Below are positions 1 through 11,158 of a DNA stretch of 64,000 nucleotides, one piece after another (position 1 is the first letter of the stretch; every line of letters begins with the position of its first letter). The stretch comes from Microvelia longipes (taxonomy: Eukaryota; Arthropoda; Insecta; Hemiptera; Veliidae), in the NCBI GenBank assembly GCA_018340805.1, contig JACMZG010000008.1, positions 17,389,573 through 17,453,572 of the forward strand. Reading direction: 5' to 3'. The notes below the pieces were generated by a model. The model was given only the letters and a program-made list of their open reading frames with translations, ran no database searches and was not told the origin of the DNA. A program made the translations under genes and the position numbers.

Positions 1-411
1 CTCATCAAATTTAAGTAATATAAAGTTAAATATCTTAGATTTTATCTACTAATTAAATTAACTATCTAAATGGCACAGCTAGTTAAACAACTAAATTATA
101 CACTAAAATAGCATAAAAGTTAAACACACATGTTGAGGCTTCAAACATTGTACCTTCAACTTCCTGTTGCTGTTTCACAGATCAAAATAATCGCAAATTC
201 AGTTTACTTTCATTTACAAATCTATGTCATAACAGAAACCATTTAAATAAAATAAATTGTTAAAGAGCGAAATACTCTGAGGAATAAAGAGTGTTATGAT
301 AGTGGTAACGCCATTATTTCATTTTAAAGTTGTGTTTTGTTTTAATCTGGGTAGAGAACAAAAATAGATCATTTCTCCATATTTACTTTTCTATTTCTCA
401 GGGTTTTGATT
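1..411. other. AT-rich sequence with no recognised feature
   Basis: I see no open frame with coding character and no repeat structure here. It probably belongs to an intron of the minus-strand FAM20B-like gene, whose later exons should lie to the left. Confidence 0.5.
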
Positions 412-1165
412 TTTACTTTTCCTCATTTATGCCATAGGTATATAGGAAAAGTATTGTTTCTGCAAAAAAACATGAAACCGGGATGTCACTGGAATTATCA
501 GTTTTAGATGTTTTAAAGGCCTCCCTAGTGGTTTTTACAAAGTTGTCTGTCTGTAAGTGTGTGTCTGTATCATCGTAGCTACCAGCGTATTTATGCTAGA
601 GAGTTGAAACATTGAACAAAAAACAGTCTACTGTTGTAGTTGTGCTATTCAGAAACAAGGAATTGGCAAAAGTTTGGAAAAACCATAAAACGCAGAAAAT
701 AATGCAATCAAATTGAGATTTAGCACGAATATAGCCATATATAAGACCAACATATTTGCTAAGTTTCATCTTATTATCAGCATTATTCAATTTTTATTAA
801 ATAACTTGTGTACGTTTTTTAAAAAATGTGAAAATGATCTAATTGAATTGAAATTCGTAACAAGTGTATACCATTATGTAATAAATAAATACACCAAATT
901 TCGTTTTAATACGACAAGTACATCTACAATTTTTGTTGGATCATTAAAGTTGTCAGTGCTGTATGGGTGACCACTGGAAATGAAACAAATGGATTAACTA
1001 TCTGAAGACGAGCGAATAAGTCCGAAAAGGTATTGTAGTATACATTTGATGAATTGTACATTCTGAAAACGAGCAAAGCGAGTCAAAAGTATAGAGGATG
1101 TGCGTAGTGAATCCGATATGATGAGGAAAGGTTCCGAGGCATCCCATATCCGATTTTTTCAATTT
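412..1165 (+). repeat. Dispersed repeat family R1, copy A
   Basis: It opens with a hairpin of the type acttttcct...aggaaaagt, followed by blocks such as 'gagttgaaac', 'ctattcagaa' and 'ataaaacgcag'. It closes with a 'gacgagc-aagcgagtc' block and an end like 'gaggcatcccatatccgattt'. The same ordered blocks recur at 5763-6180 (+) and, reversed, at 51590-52296, with partial copies near 26700, 55200, 58380 and 59215. No protein is encoded. The conserved terminal hairpin suggests a non-autonomous DNA element, but the class is unknown. Confidence 0.65.
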
Positions 1166-1855
1166 GTTGAAAAAATATTTAATTGTCTTGTTTTTTCCAA
1201 TCAGTATTTGAGACCAGCATTTGGATCAACCAGAATTGAAGATGAACCGTCAAGTTCAAGCCACTTTGTAAATAAGATGTATCCATTATCTAATACATAC
1301 TCTTAACTTATTCCGAACCTAATAATAGGTGAGTGGTTGGCAACACTCACTAAGGATTTTATTATAACTATATTTAAAATATATTTAAAATTAATGATAT
1401 AAACAATTTCTAGTAAGAAGTATTGAGTTAAATTTATCAATTTATTTTAAGAGAAAATAAGCAATATATCGATATAGCTTTAAATATACTGTTATAAAAT
1501 ATTAAATGCAATTATAAACATTTGACATTTAGTAAAATTTATTAGAACCTGGAAACATTCTTAAAATCAGTAAATAGACCCGAACCCAGGCTGGTTGACC
1601 TCGGGTTTTCACAAACACTACACTCGCTAATTCAAGAATACTTGCCATATGTAAGGTATGCTCAAGTTGGATATCATTATATCTGTAATTGCATAAACTA
1701 CACTACATTCATTATACTCCTTATTTGTCTTTAAACAAATAAACTGGATCGTTTTAATTCTCTTTTATTTTTAAACAACTCTTGCTTACCTAGTAATTTA
1801 TTTTAGCAGTTACTTAAATTCACATGGAATCAATTAAAAATAGCAATAAAATTAC
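1166..1855. other. Intronic AT-rich sequence
   Basis: No supported feature. By position it is intron downstream (minus strand) of the FAM20B exon at 1856-2052. I looked for the next FAM20B exon (the cysteine-rich segment after the N-lobe) and did not find it here. Confidence 0.45.
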
Positions 1856-2052
1856 CTTCAAACGAAAATGTGTTGTTCAGAGTAGATGACACAACTGGGA
1901 ATATTTCTTTAACTACATCTAATTTTCTATAAGTAACAATAGGAACTCTGTTCAATCTTAGTAATCTAGCTAAATGAAAACTAATAATTTCACCATGGAA
2001 TCTGTCTTTACCAGAGTAAACAGTGCCTTCTATAATTTTGTTCACTTCATAC
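1856..2052 (-). CDS. FAM20B: FAM20B-like kinase, internal exon (N-lobe, helix C)
   Basis: The exon reads on the minus strand from an acceptor (TTTAACAG) at 2053-2054 to a donor (GTAATT) at 1854-1855. It starts with the single base that completes the Trp codon split from the exon at 4037-4206. It encodes YEVNKIIEGTVYSGKDRF followed by HGEIISFHLARLL. The Glu in HGEIISFHL corresponds to the helix-C glutamate of the FAM20 kinase fold, conserved as 'AEVAAFHLDRIL' in vertebrate FAM20B. It ends one base into a codon, after the SFE residues, so another exon must follow to the left. The frame is intact throughout. Confidence 0.8.
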
Positions 2053-2307
2053 CTGTTAAAAAAAAAATAATATAGTTTATTTTTAGTGTATAGTGATTTT
2101 TTTTAAACTCTTTGTTAATAGTATTATTTTTAAGCCTTTAATTATTGTAAGTTATTATCGTCTAATTTTCATAAATAGTCCCAATCAGATTTTAGCCTCT
2201 TTTATAAATCATTTTAATGTTCTTTTTGTTATGTTTAACTATGTTATCTCTATTATACCTGAGCGCCTTGTTTTGGAATTATCTGTTGAGGGCTCATTTT
2301 AAAAATT

Positions 2308-2335
2308 GTATAAATAAATAAATAAATAAATAAAT
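2308..2335. repeat. (TAAA)n microsatellite
   Basis: Uninterrupted ATAA/TAAA units lie directly after an AT-rich stretch. Confidence 0.8.
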
Positions 2336-2500
2336 ATTGAAAATGATGTAAAAATGAGGAGTCAGTGTAGAGACTGTGTTCCAACTCCCACCCTTCTTTC
2401 TCAGAGTCACTATGTCTAGTGTCGTCAGAAAATCTTATACACTAACTTGAACTAAAACATCTTAATAACTTTAAAGCTTTTTGGACTATTACAAATTGAA

Positions 2501-2596
2501 ATATCAATTAAATTAACAAGACATTAGTCCTTTTATCTAAATTTATTAATAAATTTAGATAAAAGGATTAATGTCTTCAATAATTTAATTGATAAA
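2501..2596. repeat. Near-perfect palindrome (foldback)
   Basis: Arms 2501-2545 and 2550-2596 pair with few mismatches around a 4-bp centre. The core arm is 'agacattagtccttttatct'. As RNA it would form a long hairpin inside the FAM20B pre-mRNA. Confidence 0.75.
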
Positions 2597-3511
2597 ACAT
2601 CTTATACTAATAAACATAAGTAAATTATTAAAGACGGTTCCAATGAATAATAAAAATTATTACATTGTTTAAATTAAAAATCATAATTAATACATACAAA
2701 AATATAAGGAATAACAAATAAAATTTTTAAAAAAGTTAGAATATATTTACCAAAAGATCAAATTTTAATTTAATTTTATAAAAAGATATTTAATAAGTTG
2801 AATGTATTGTTTCAGTTGTTTATATATTATGTTAATTCGTTTGATTGTGGTTAGGACCAAGAAAAATTATGGTTATCTTTTTTCAATACTTTTATATATT
2901 AGAAGTTATGATTATTACAGTAAATAAATTTTCTTTTAAAAAAACAAGAGGCATTCGGCCTCTTTGCCACTCCACGGCCCCGTCGCTTCATGCCTCGTCT
3001 GCTACGCAGCATCAGCGCTGGGTTGTTATACTATATCAGTTCGTCATATTACTGGTTTATATAAATGACATACTGCCACGATATTAGCAAATTTTCAAAA
3101 GCATTAGAGAAAAAAACTTGATTTTTTACATTGTGTCAATTAATGACATATTGTTTTGTTTGACATATATATGTCAATCAATAAAACCAGAACTAATACT
3201 GATAATAAAATGAAACTTCGACTTTTTGTGAACCATACATATTAGTTTAAGTGTGAAAAATTCCAGCCCAATCTAAAAACTATAAAAAAGATTTGTGACT
3301 TTTTGAAATGGTCATTATTGTGGGTTAGTGATGTCACACATATTTCATAAACATAAACAATAGGGCTCGGGACAATAGCAAGGTTGATTTTTGTACCAAG
3401 TTTCATTTCAATCAAAGAAAGAGTTCAATAGTTATCAAGTCCCTTAGAAACGTCTGACACAAAAATCTCGTACATTCATGCATGCATGCATACATATATT
3501 ATACATGCATA

Positions 3512-3521
3512 GATATATATA

Positions 3522-3598
<77 letters not shown>
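3512..3598. repeat. (TA)n microsatellite tract 1
   Basis: The TA dinucleotide run is preceded by 'catgcatgcatgcatac'. The flank after it (3599-3720) matches 46855-46975, which also follows a TA run, so the run belongs to a dispersed element. Confidence 0.85.
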
Positions 3599-3600
<2 letters not shown>

Positions 3601-3834
3601 CCTCAACAATATACATATATTCTTGATCAGTGAGTCTCCCCATTCCAAAAAACCCACCTCCCCCCCCCCTTCCATGACTCCAACCTCATAAGTTCATTTT
3701 TTCTTGAAAATTCGCTAAAATCTCTCCACGGAAGAACCAAAGCTATGAGCTGATTGATATAAATGTAAATTTTGTGTAGTACAAATAATAAGCCATTAAA
3801 ATGAAATATTATTATATATATTCTGTAACACATG

Positions 3835-3980
3835 GCTAAAATCAGTTGACAGTGTGGGAAAATAATGACAGGGAGCCAATGAGGTTATTCCTGAATGTTA
3901 AACCACGCCCACCATTTCAAATTGGACCAACCTCATTGTTTCCTGAACACTATTTTCCCACCCAGTCAAATGATTTTAGC
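3835..3980. mobile_element. Palindromic miniature element M1, copy 1
   Basis: The ends are inverted: 'gctaaaatcagttgac' at the left and 'caaatgattttagc' at the right, with more internal pairing ('gtgggaaaata' with 'tattttcccac'). A second copy with the same ends and the same internal phrases lies at 48331-48476. No coding capacity. It is best read as a MITE. Confidence 0.7.
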
Positions 3981-4036
3981 AAGGGTAAACTATAATAAAT
4001 GGTGACATGATATGATATGAACGAACCAATATTTAC

Positions 4037-4206
4037 CATTTAGGTTTAAAGAGAGCAACCTGTCCCTTTTCAAGAGTAAGACGTATTTTCAGCTGAGTGC
4101 CTTTTCTGGTAACATCTGCGTATAATACCTGACTAGTCTGAAGAGAGTCAAGTACATCTGCCAGGTATGGCGCATACCCTGGCACTATGTTCTCACTAGT
4201 CACCCA
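4037..4206 (-). CDS. FAM20B: FAM20B-like kinase, internal exon (ATP-site lysine)
   Basis: The acceptor is TATTTGCAG at 4207-4208 and onward; the donor is GTAAAT ending at 4035-4036. The 170-nt exon encodes WVTSENIVPGYAPYL, then ADVTRKGTQLKIRLTLEKG, then VALFKPKW. The lysine after Phe in FKPKW matches the ATP-binding lysine of FAM20 kinases (VVFKPKR in human FAM20B, recalled from the family). The exon stops two bases into the Trp codon, which the next exon completes. The frame is open and the codon use is not unusual. Confidence 0.8.
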
Positions 4207-4231
4207 CTGCAAATATCAAATGATTTAATCA

Positions 4232-4746
4232 TTCTGTCCTGCCAAGTCTTGTCCGTATTGGGTGGAGACAGTCATAGGCATTTTAAAGTGAAGTTGCTAG
4301 GTTGGCAATAGTTAAGGGCCCTATTTACATTGAGAGGCAATCATCAGCTTCTTCTCCTTGGCGGCGTGCCAGAAAAGTGAATCACCTATAGAGGTAGTGT
4401 TTGCTAGGGTATAGTGTCTGATTATATCGTACCCTTATAGTTTCATTTATTCATTCATTTCTTTTGTATACTCCTGGCTTTATGCAGGTAAGTAAAACTA
4501 CTGCTATTGTGACAACTGCTAAAATCTGTTATGTTTAATCTCCACGAACACCTGAATTGTTTGATATCTCAAAATATAGCAAAAGAAAATATAAAACTTG
4601 TTCACACCGCTTGCTGCCTAGGAGAAGAAGCTGATAGTTGCCTCTCAATGTAAATAGGGCCCTTAACTATTGCCAACCTAGCAATTTCACTTTGAAACGC
4701 CTATGACAGTCTCCACCCAATATGGACATGACTTGGGGGGACAGAA
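4232..4746. mobile_element. Inverted-repeat element M2 (MITE-like)
   Basis: The arms are about 130 bp, at roughly 4232-4370 and 4615-4746. Terminal TTCTGTCCTGCCAAGTC pairs with GACTTGGGGGGACAGAA. Internally, 'agggccctatttacattgag' pairs with the reverse sequence at about 4645-4665. It has no open frame. It sits only about 25 bp upstream (minus strand) of the acceptor of the exon at 4037-4206, within the branch-point region. Confidence 0.75.
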
Positions 4747-5131
4747 AAGTTGATTTCCCTACTTTTTTAGACCAAAGACTTGGCGGGGAGTATTTTACCA
4801 CATAAGTGGTTTTTGGTAAGATTATAATATTGCCAAGTCATTTAGATAAATTATTCATGTATATTATGTATGTATATTTATTAATGTGTTATTGTTTCCT
4901 TAATAAATGGTTTCATTTATTCATACCAGAACAAAATAAAAGATATATTCTATGAAGATGACGATAAAGAAACCATTGAAGACTTACCATCTCATTTTAT
5001 GTTCATAAAGACAACATCATTTTATACATTACTTGCTCATGCCAGTAGCTGGCTTTTCTGCATGATCAAACCAGGAAATAACCTAAGCTCAAAATTGATC
5101 AAAAGACTTACCACACAAAACATTAATTTAC

Positions 5132-5344
5132 CTCAGAAGCAATGTCCCAAGGAGATGAATTATTCAAGCTCTGTTTAACAAATAAACCATCGAGGTACAG
5201 ACGGTACGTTGAATCATAGTAACTACTCAGTGACGGTATGTGCTGCAAATAATCATTTATCATTTTACTGGCTAGCAGGGTGGTATTGGAGAAATGCTTC
5301 TTATTAAAATTAACTTCCTTCTTAGGCGACGGTTCAATGTTAAT
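5132..5344 (-). CDS. FAM20B: FAM20B-like kinase, stem-region exon
   Basis: The exon has an acceptor (TTTTGTTGCAG) at 5345-5346 and a donor (GAG|GTAAAT) at 5130-5131. Its 213 nt encode 71 residues in phase 0 at both ends. The first residues are INIEPSPKKE and the last SSPWDIASE, matching the 'SPWE-A' start of the conserved FAM20B region. The middle is a poorly conserved luminal stem with two NxS/T sequons (SNTT, NNSS). The upstream exon lies more than 35 kb away across a transposon-filled intron. Confidence 0.75.
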
Positions 5345-5545
5345 CTGCAACAAAATAAAAACTGAAACATAGCAACTATTCTGCTGTAAACAACTATTTT
5401 TGGTTCCTAGTTTGTCATGGATAAATAATTATAAATGCAAATATACTTTCTTAAAACACAAAATATTTTAGGAGATACTTTGTGCCTAAATGTTGTCAGA
5501 GTTTCCACTCCCGTAAATGTCATTAACTTTTCCTAAGAGGGAAAA

Positions 5546-6185
5546 ATTTGAGTACAGGATACCTTGGAACTTTCCCCCTGACATCATATTCGCTATGGTG
5601 ATATTCGCTCTAAAAAAATATTTATGGGTGAACGTAGCGAGCCCTGGTATGTACATTTTTCTCACTATTTAACTTTTTAAGGTGAGCCCAACAAACCCTA
5701 GTTATCATCAGATAAGGATTTGGTGCCATAAGTGATAAGACATGAGTAATTGGTGATTCTATCTTTACTTTTCCTCATTTATACCGTAGGTGTATAGGAA
5801 AAGTATTGGGTTTGCAAAAAAAATCCAAAACCGTGATGTCACCCGAATTACCCGTTTTAGGGTGTTTTAACGCCTTCGGAGTGGTTTTTGCAAAGTTGTC
5901 TTTATGTATGTGTGAGTGTGTGTTATCATCGTTACTCCTAGAGTATTTATGCTATAGAGTTGAAACTTTGTAGAAAAATCAATCTACCGCTGCAGTAGAG
6001 CTATTCAGAAAATATTTTTTATGACATTATTAATCCACAATAATGACTCAGCAAACATTTTGAAAAATTATAAAACGCAGATAAGTTATGTCAGCTGATT
6101 GAGATTTGGCACGCATGTGGCCATGTATAAGACTAACATATGTGCTAAGTTGCGTCTCATTATCTGTGTTGGAAATGAGGAAGCC
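5546..6185. repeat. R1 repeat, copy B (rearranged)
   Basis: The block at 5763-6180 repeats copy A in the plus orientation, including the terminal hairpin and the phrases 'gagttgaaact' and 'tataaaacgcag'. The block at 5546-5660 carries the opposite end of the family in the minus orientation ('gagtacaggataccttgg', 'gaacgtagcgagccc'). The two ends therefore lie in an inverted arrangement. Confidence 0.6.
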
Positions 6186-6209
6186 TAACTTTTTTATTTT
6201 TTAAACTAA

Positions 6210-7560
6210 AACTAAACATGTGGAGATATGTACCAGGGACTTTAAATCCAGCAGACCTTCCTTTCAGGGGTTGTACCGTTAACAATTCAATCAAAATGAT
6301 GGAGGGACCAGAGTGGTTAAAATTAAGTGCTGAATATTGGCAAAAAGAAATTTTAAATTTGAATGATAATTATCTCAATAATGAAAATTTAGAAATAATG
6401 TTAGTAAATTCGGAAAAAGATAACAATTTAATTTTATAATATAATTGAGCAATATTTGAGATTAAGAAAAATATTCAGGCTAATTGGATTAATAAAACGA
6501 TTTATTAATAATTGTAAAATTCGACAGAAAAATCCGTGTTAATGGAAAACTATCAGTGGCCAAAGTGGGTGTCGCAGAGTTAGGTGTAGTAAAATTAATC
6601 CAAAAAGAACATTTTAACGGAGTTTCAGATAAAAATATTAGTTTAAATCTAATTTTAGATAATGATGGGGTGATTAGAATTAAAACTAGAATAATCAATA
6701 GGGCAGATTTGTTTAATTTTCAATATCCCATATTACTTCTGGGAAAAAATAAAATAACGAAATTGATAATTAAAAGGGTTCATTTAGAAAACTGTCATGC
6801 AGTGGTTCAAAAACAGTGTTAAGTATATTACGCGAACAATATTGGGTTATAGGAGGCAGGAAGAATGTGAGGAGTGTTATTCACAGTTGTTTTACTTGTG
6901 AAGGGTACAGTAATAAAAGTTCAGTTCCAGCACCAGTGGCACTGCCTCGTAATAGAGTTGAAAATTGTTCACCATTCGAAATAACTGGAGTCGACTATGC
7001 AGGTCCAGTTCAGTTAAGAAATGGAGTCAAAGCGTAATTCGCTGTATTTACATATGCTTATTATGGAGCAGTCCATTTAGAATAGGTCGATTCGTTGTCA
7101 ACAGAAGCTTTTTTACAGTGTTTGAGACGATTCATTACCAGGAGGTCCAGGTCCAGAGTCATTTACTCAGACAATGGCACCAACTTTGTTGGAGCTAATA
7201 ATTCTATGTTACAGGTGAACTGGCAGGAGATACCAAATTATAGCACTGACCTAAAAGTGGATTGAAAATCCACTGGATGCACCATCCAGTGGATTTTCAA
7301 TCCAACGGCATCTCCTTGGCGAGATGGATGGTGGGAGTGGCTTTCGAGAGTTGTGAAGGATCTATTAAGAACGGTGCTTGGTCAGGCTAGGTAAGATTAG
7401 GTAGACATGTGTACAGTGTTGTGTGAGTGCGGAGCTGTTATAAATCTTAGACCATTAACTTATGTTTCGGATGATTCATTGGATTTCAAACCTTTAACAC
7501 CAAATTTATTAATGTTTGGAGGCAATATATGTTAAAATATAGATTTAACATATAATGTAT
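6210..7560 (+). pseudogene. BEL/Pao retrotransposon pol remnant (integrase region)
   Basis: Several short frames in series match the end of a BEL/Pao polyprotein. These are WRYVPGTLNPADLPFRGC (6223-6276), then the pre-integrase zinc region with CX2C at 6870-6900, then the integrase core with ITGVDYAGP (6980-7007) and IYSDNGTNF (about 7163-7190). A DUF5641-like tail with INLRPLTYVSDDSL follows near 7440-7480. Stops and frameshifts separate the pieces, and a 48-bp inverted duplication interrupts the region after the second catalytic Asp. No LTRs were found. This is a dead fragment and the sequence upstream of 6210 is not BEL-like. Confidence 0.75.
7259..7304. repeat. Short perfect inverted duplication in the BEL remnant
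   Basis: The arm 7259-7280 (tggattgaaaatccactgga and two more bases) is the exact reverse complement of 7283-7304. It duplicates in inverted orientation the codons of the WxFNP integrase motif. Confidence 0.75.
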
Positions 7561-7620
7561 TGCCATATAACATATCAATATATGGCAATATAGATGAAAT
7601 TGATGCAAAACAATTAAATT

Positions 7621-8112
7621 TACGATCAAGTAAAACAAAATGTATTAAATATTAAAAGCAAAAGATCTGAATTTGCTAAATTCATTGAAGGAAATGGTAA
7701 GATATTGAAAAGATATAGAGAGCTACATCAATTTCAACAAGTTTTTTCAAGCAAAAGCATTGCAAGAGTGGGAAGACTCACTAATGACAATGTACTAATA
7801 AGACACGCTGTGATAACGTTTTTTGAGGGCGAGGAGACGAGCAAGCAATGTCCTGGAAAAAAAGAATGTATAACACGACAAAAACAGAAAAAACAGAAGA
7901 GAGTTTTAAATGATTCATTAAAAAATTTGCATAACAAATTTTGTAAAAAATCAAATTATAAGTTAAGTTACTCCTCTTTTTGCAAGCTGCGACCATTCTG
8001 GGTTGTTGCACCAGATTTAAAATTCCGTGATACGTGTCAATGTAAAATCCACAGCAATATAACGCTTCTCGCAAACGCTTTCTTTCGTAGTGGCATTACT
8101 AATAAAGAAAAC
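7621..8112 (+). pseudogene. Uncharacterised transposase-like gene, 5' part (split by gypsy)
   Basis: The open frame around 7705-8112 is rich in Lys/Arg. It includes CPGKKECITRQKQKKQKRVL and, later, FCKLRPFWVVAPDLKFRDTC followed by CKIHSNI. I recognise the pattern (GKK-x-KKQKRLL, FCxxRPFWVV, RDTCxCKxHxN) from a large multi-copy family in invertebrates and fish with no experimental function that I know of. The family behaves like a transposon gene. At 8112 it is cut by the gypsy element inserted at 8113-12697. The gene resumes at 12703, and the AAAAC duplication marks the insertion point. The true start is uncertain: the frame may begin upstream near 7630 without a clear ATG. Confidence 0.55.
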
Positions 8113-8232
8113 TGTCGGATTGTCCGCCATATTTAGATGATGTTGTTGTTGAGAAATAAATCATTCTGATTCTGGTTCTTGTTTGAAATGTTCTGAGTTC
8201 TGACTTTTATTTAATTACCCTGAAACTTTATA
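8113..8232 (+). repeat. G1 5' LTR
   Basis: This 120-bp LTR starts TGTCGGATTG and ends CTTTATA. It is matched by 12579-12697 with one 1-bp indel (AAATAAATC versus AAATAATC). Confidence 0.92.
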
Positions 8233-8304
8233 TTGGCGACGAGTTAAAGAGGATTTTATTTTGACTTTTGTTGAATAGAAAGTGATAGTAGTGTTGTGTT
8301 TAGT

Positions 8305-8739
8305 ATGACTTCGCATGGAACGATTTCCGAATTCGACCCTTGTAAAACAACTTGGAAAGCCTACGGTAAGCGTCTTCATTACTATTTCGAGGCGAACGAA
8401 GTTGTTAATTTGACCAGGCAGCGAGCTATTTTTTTGTCTAATGTAGGGGATGCAGTGTTAAATGTTTTAACTTCGTTATTGTCTCCTAGAGACCCAGAGG
8501 AGTTTACTCTTAGTAAATTAGAAGAGTTACTTAGTAAATTAGAGGATCACTATGAACCTCAACCTAATGAGACTGTTTCTTGCTTCAAATTTTATACTCG
8601 AAATCAGTTGCCTGGCGAATCTATCTCGGAATTCGTGGTGGAATTAAGGAAAATGGCCAAGCCTTGTAAATTCCAAGATTTAGATAAACAGCTTATGATA
8701 CGTTTGGTTTGTGGGTTTTGGAAGAACCATTACAGTTGA
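8305..8739 (+). pseudogene. G1 gag, N-terminal part
   Basis: The frame starts at the ATG at 8305, with MTSHGTISEFDP at the N-terminus. It resembles gypsy Gag capsid proteins that build the retrotransposon particle: TWKAYGKRLHYYFEAN near residues 12-30 and a capsid-like block through FKFYTRNQLPGESISEFV. The frame breaks near 8715, and the capsid continues in the overlapping frame 8709-9386. Whether this is a programmed frameshift, decay or a sequencing error cannot be decided. The overlap of about 30 nt occurs mid-domain, which argues against a programmed gag-pol shift. Confidence 0.75.
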
Positions 8740-9386
8740 GATTATTATCACAAACAAATTTAACTCTTAAATTAGCGACTCAAATGGCCCTAGCTTATGA
8801 AGCTGCTAAACAGAACGTTAAAGATTTGAGGCAGCCGTTAAACTCTAATCCAGTAAGTGAGCCCTCAGAACCTTTGCTATGCCCTGATGTTAACAAATTA
8901 AATCTGAACACTAAAACTAATAAATCTGTTTCAAAAAGTCCAGTTACAAAAAATGATTCACCAAGTAGCTCTAAGACTACTGAAGTTAAAAAATTTTGCT
9001 ACCGATGCGGAGCAAATGATTCACATCACCCGAATGACTGCCCTTTTAAGTTAAAATCATGTTTTTATTGCAAAATTAGGGGCCATACAATTAATCGATG
9101 TATGAGGAGGCCGCCAGGTTTATCCCCGACAAATCAGGTTGAAGCAAGTGTAGATAATCATAATTCTCCAACTCCGGGTTTTCAAGAAGAAGATTTGTAT
9201 TCAGTTGAAACATCTACCAGTATATCAAGTGCCACGCCCATTATGATTGAGGTTTTGCTGAATGGAGTTCAACATACCATGGAAGTAGACTGTGGCAGTG
9301 CCTTGACGGTTATGAACTATGATCAGTTTAAAAATCTGTGGCCCAGGAGTGCACCACATCTTAAACCAAGTAATTTAGTTCTCTAA
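8709..9386 (+). pseudogene. G1 gag C-terminus, zinc knuckles and protease
   Basis: After the capsid end there is a Ser/Asn-rich linker, then two nucleic-acid-binding zinc knuckles (CYRCGAND...C and CFYCKIRGHTINRC, the second a clear CX2CX4HX4C). A retropepsin-like start follows with MEVDCGSALTVM, where DCGS replaces the usual DTGS. The frame ends at a TAA (9384-9386). The next open frame (9411 onward) is in the same phase, so this is an in-frame nonsense codon inside the protease. Confidence 0.8.
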
Positions 9387-9410
9387 TCATGGAACCAAGG
9401 CCTTTCAAAG

Positions 9411-10727
9411 GTGAAAGGTGAGACTCTAGTTCATGTTAATTTCAAAGACAAGTACTGCGGTAAGTTAAAATTAATTATTTCTGATGGGGGTGGTCGTAGC
9501 ATTATAGGAAGAGACTGGTTTGCAGTCCTGGGTATCACCATTGCTGGCGTTTCTAATATTGACTCCGAGCCTGATTGTGAAGCAATTTTAAATAGATTTA
9601 AGTCTCTGTTTAGTGGGAAATTAGGAATGGCTAAGGGACCAAAAGCTCATGTAGAGCTAGTTGACAATGCTAAACCAGTATTTTGTAGGGCACGCCCAGT
9701 GCCTTTTCCTCTCAAGAAACGAGTGGATGAAGCCATTGATAAATTGGTTTCCGAGGGAGTTCTAGAACCTGTCAATTACTCAGACTGGGCTTCTCCGGTA
9801 GTACCAGTAATCAAACGAGATGGCTCAGTAAGAATTTGTTATGATTATTCAGTTTCTGTTAATAAACAGATTAAAAAGAACTCTTTTCCTTTGCCAACAG
9901 CGGCTGAAATGTTATCTACTCTCTCTGGTTGTCGCTACTTTAGTAGTATTGATTTAGCACAAGCATATCTTCAGGTTGAAGTCGATGAGGAATCGGCTAA
10001 AATTTTGACTGTTAATACATCTAGAGGATTATTGCGTGTGAAACGGCTTCCTTTTGGGTTAGCTTCTGCTCCGGGACAGTTTCAAAAATATATAGAATCT
10101 GTGCTGGCTGGTATTCCAGGTGAGAGTGTTTTCCTGGACGACGGGTTTATTGGTGGAAGAACCAAAAAAGTAATGGCTGAAAGACTAATATTGGTTCTTA
10201 CCAGACTGGAGGAAGCAGGTCTTCAACTGCATATGAAAAAAAGCAAGTTTTTTCAAACTGATATAGAATTTCTAGGTTTTAGAATCAACTCAGATGGTGT
10301 TCAACCTACAGAAGAGAAAATTTTGGCAATAAAAAATGCGAGATATCCAGAAAATAAGACTGAATTGCAAGCTTGGTTGGGTTTGCTTAATTTTTATCAC
10401 TTTTTCTTAAAAGATAAAGCTACCTTGGCAGAGCCTTTGCATAGATTGCTGGATGCAAATGCAACTTGGTGTTTTGAAAAAGAACATAAATTGGCTTTTG
10501 ACAACTTAAAACAATTAATAAGTGCAGACAGTGTGTTGACACACTATGATACTAATAGAGAATTAATTTTGTCGTGTGATGCTTCTCCATATGGTGTAGG
10601 TTGGGTTTTGGCTCACCCGGAAGAAGGTCAAGAAAGGCCAATTCTTTGGCTCACGTACGTTATCTGCTACAGAACGACGTTATTCGCAGCTGGACAAAGA
10701 GGCACTGGCCATAATAACAGCTGTTAA
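9411..10727 (+). pseudogene. G1 protease end, reverse transcriptase and start of RNase H
   Basis: The frame opens with the protease tail (IIGRDWFAVLGI, the ILG-type motif). The reverse transcriptase follows with PVVPVIKRDGSVRICYDY, the palm motif FSSIDLAQAYLQVEVDEES, LPFGLASAPGQFQ and the active-site box VFLDDG (an xxDD variant). The connection domain and RNase H start SCDASPYGVG come last. A 1-nt shift near 10650 diverts the frame to a false end. RNase H continues in another frame to about 10840 (YTDHKPL). The family role is copying element RNA into DNA in the cytoplasmic particle. Confidence 0.85.
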
Positions 10728-11158
10728 AAAACTACACCGATACTTAGCAGGTAAGGAGTTTGTAATCTACACAGATCACAAACCCCTGGTTGGTATTTTT
10801 AGACCGGAAAAACCAATTCCAAACTCATTGTCACCTCGTTTGTTGAGGGGTGTCTAATTTTATCTGGGTATTCGTATAAACTAGAATATAGACCTGAAAG
10901 TTACAGAGCTCGCCTGATGCTCTGAGTCGTATACCACTGCCTGATATTCCAGAAGATACTCCTGAACCCGCTGATGTTCTTATGCTAGAGTTTGAAGAGT
11001 ATCCTGTCACTGCTGTAGAGATTGCTTCTGAAACGTCAAAAGATCCAGTTCTTGTGTTGTAGTTAACTGGCTGTTAAAGGGGTTTCCTGAATCAACAAGT
11101 GATAAGGATTATCTGCCTTTTTTTAAACGTAAGTTAGAACTTACTCTAATTAAAGACT

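Larger units (their letters stand above)
2053..4036. other. FAM20B intron with small repeats
   Basis: This 1,984-bp intron has GT/AG ends on the minus strand. It contains a TAAA microsatellite (2308-2335), a palindrome (2501-2596), a short GC-richer block near 2945-3025 of unknown nature, a (TA)n tract (3512-3598) and a miniature palindromic element (3835-3980). Sequence around 3180-3300 resembles part of the R1 repeat (the phrase 'actaatactgataat' also occurs at 51897). Confidence 0.6.

Noticed and set aside
713..970. 85-codon plus-strand frame
   Set aside because: It lies within repeat R1 copy A and is not conserved in copies B or C.
6489..6698. Minus-strand frame across the BEL remnant
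   Set aside because: It is a shadow of the plus-strand BEL/Pao pol reading.
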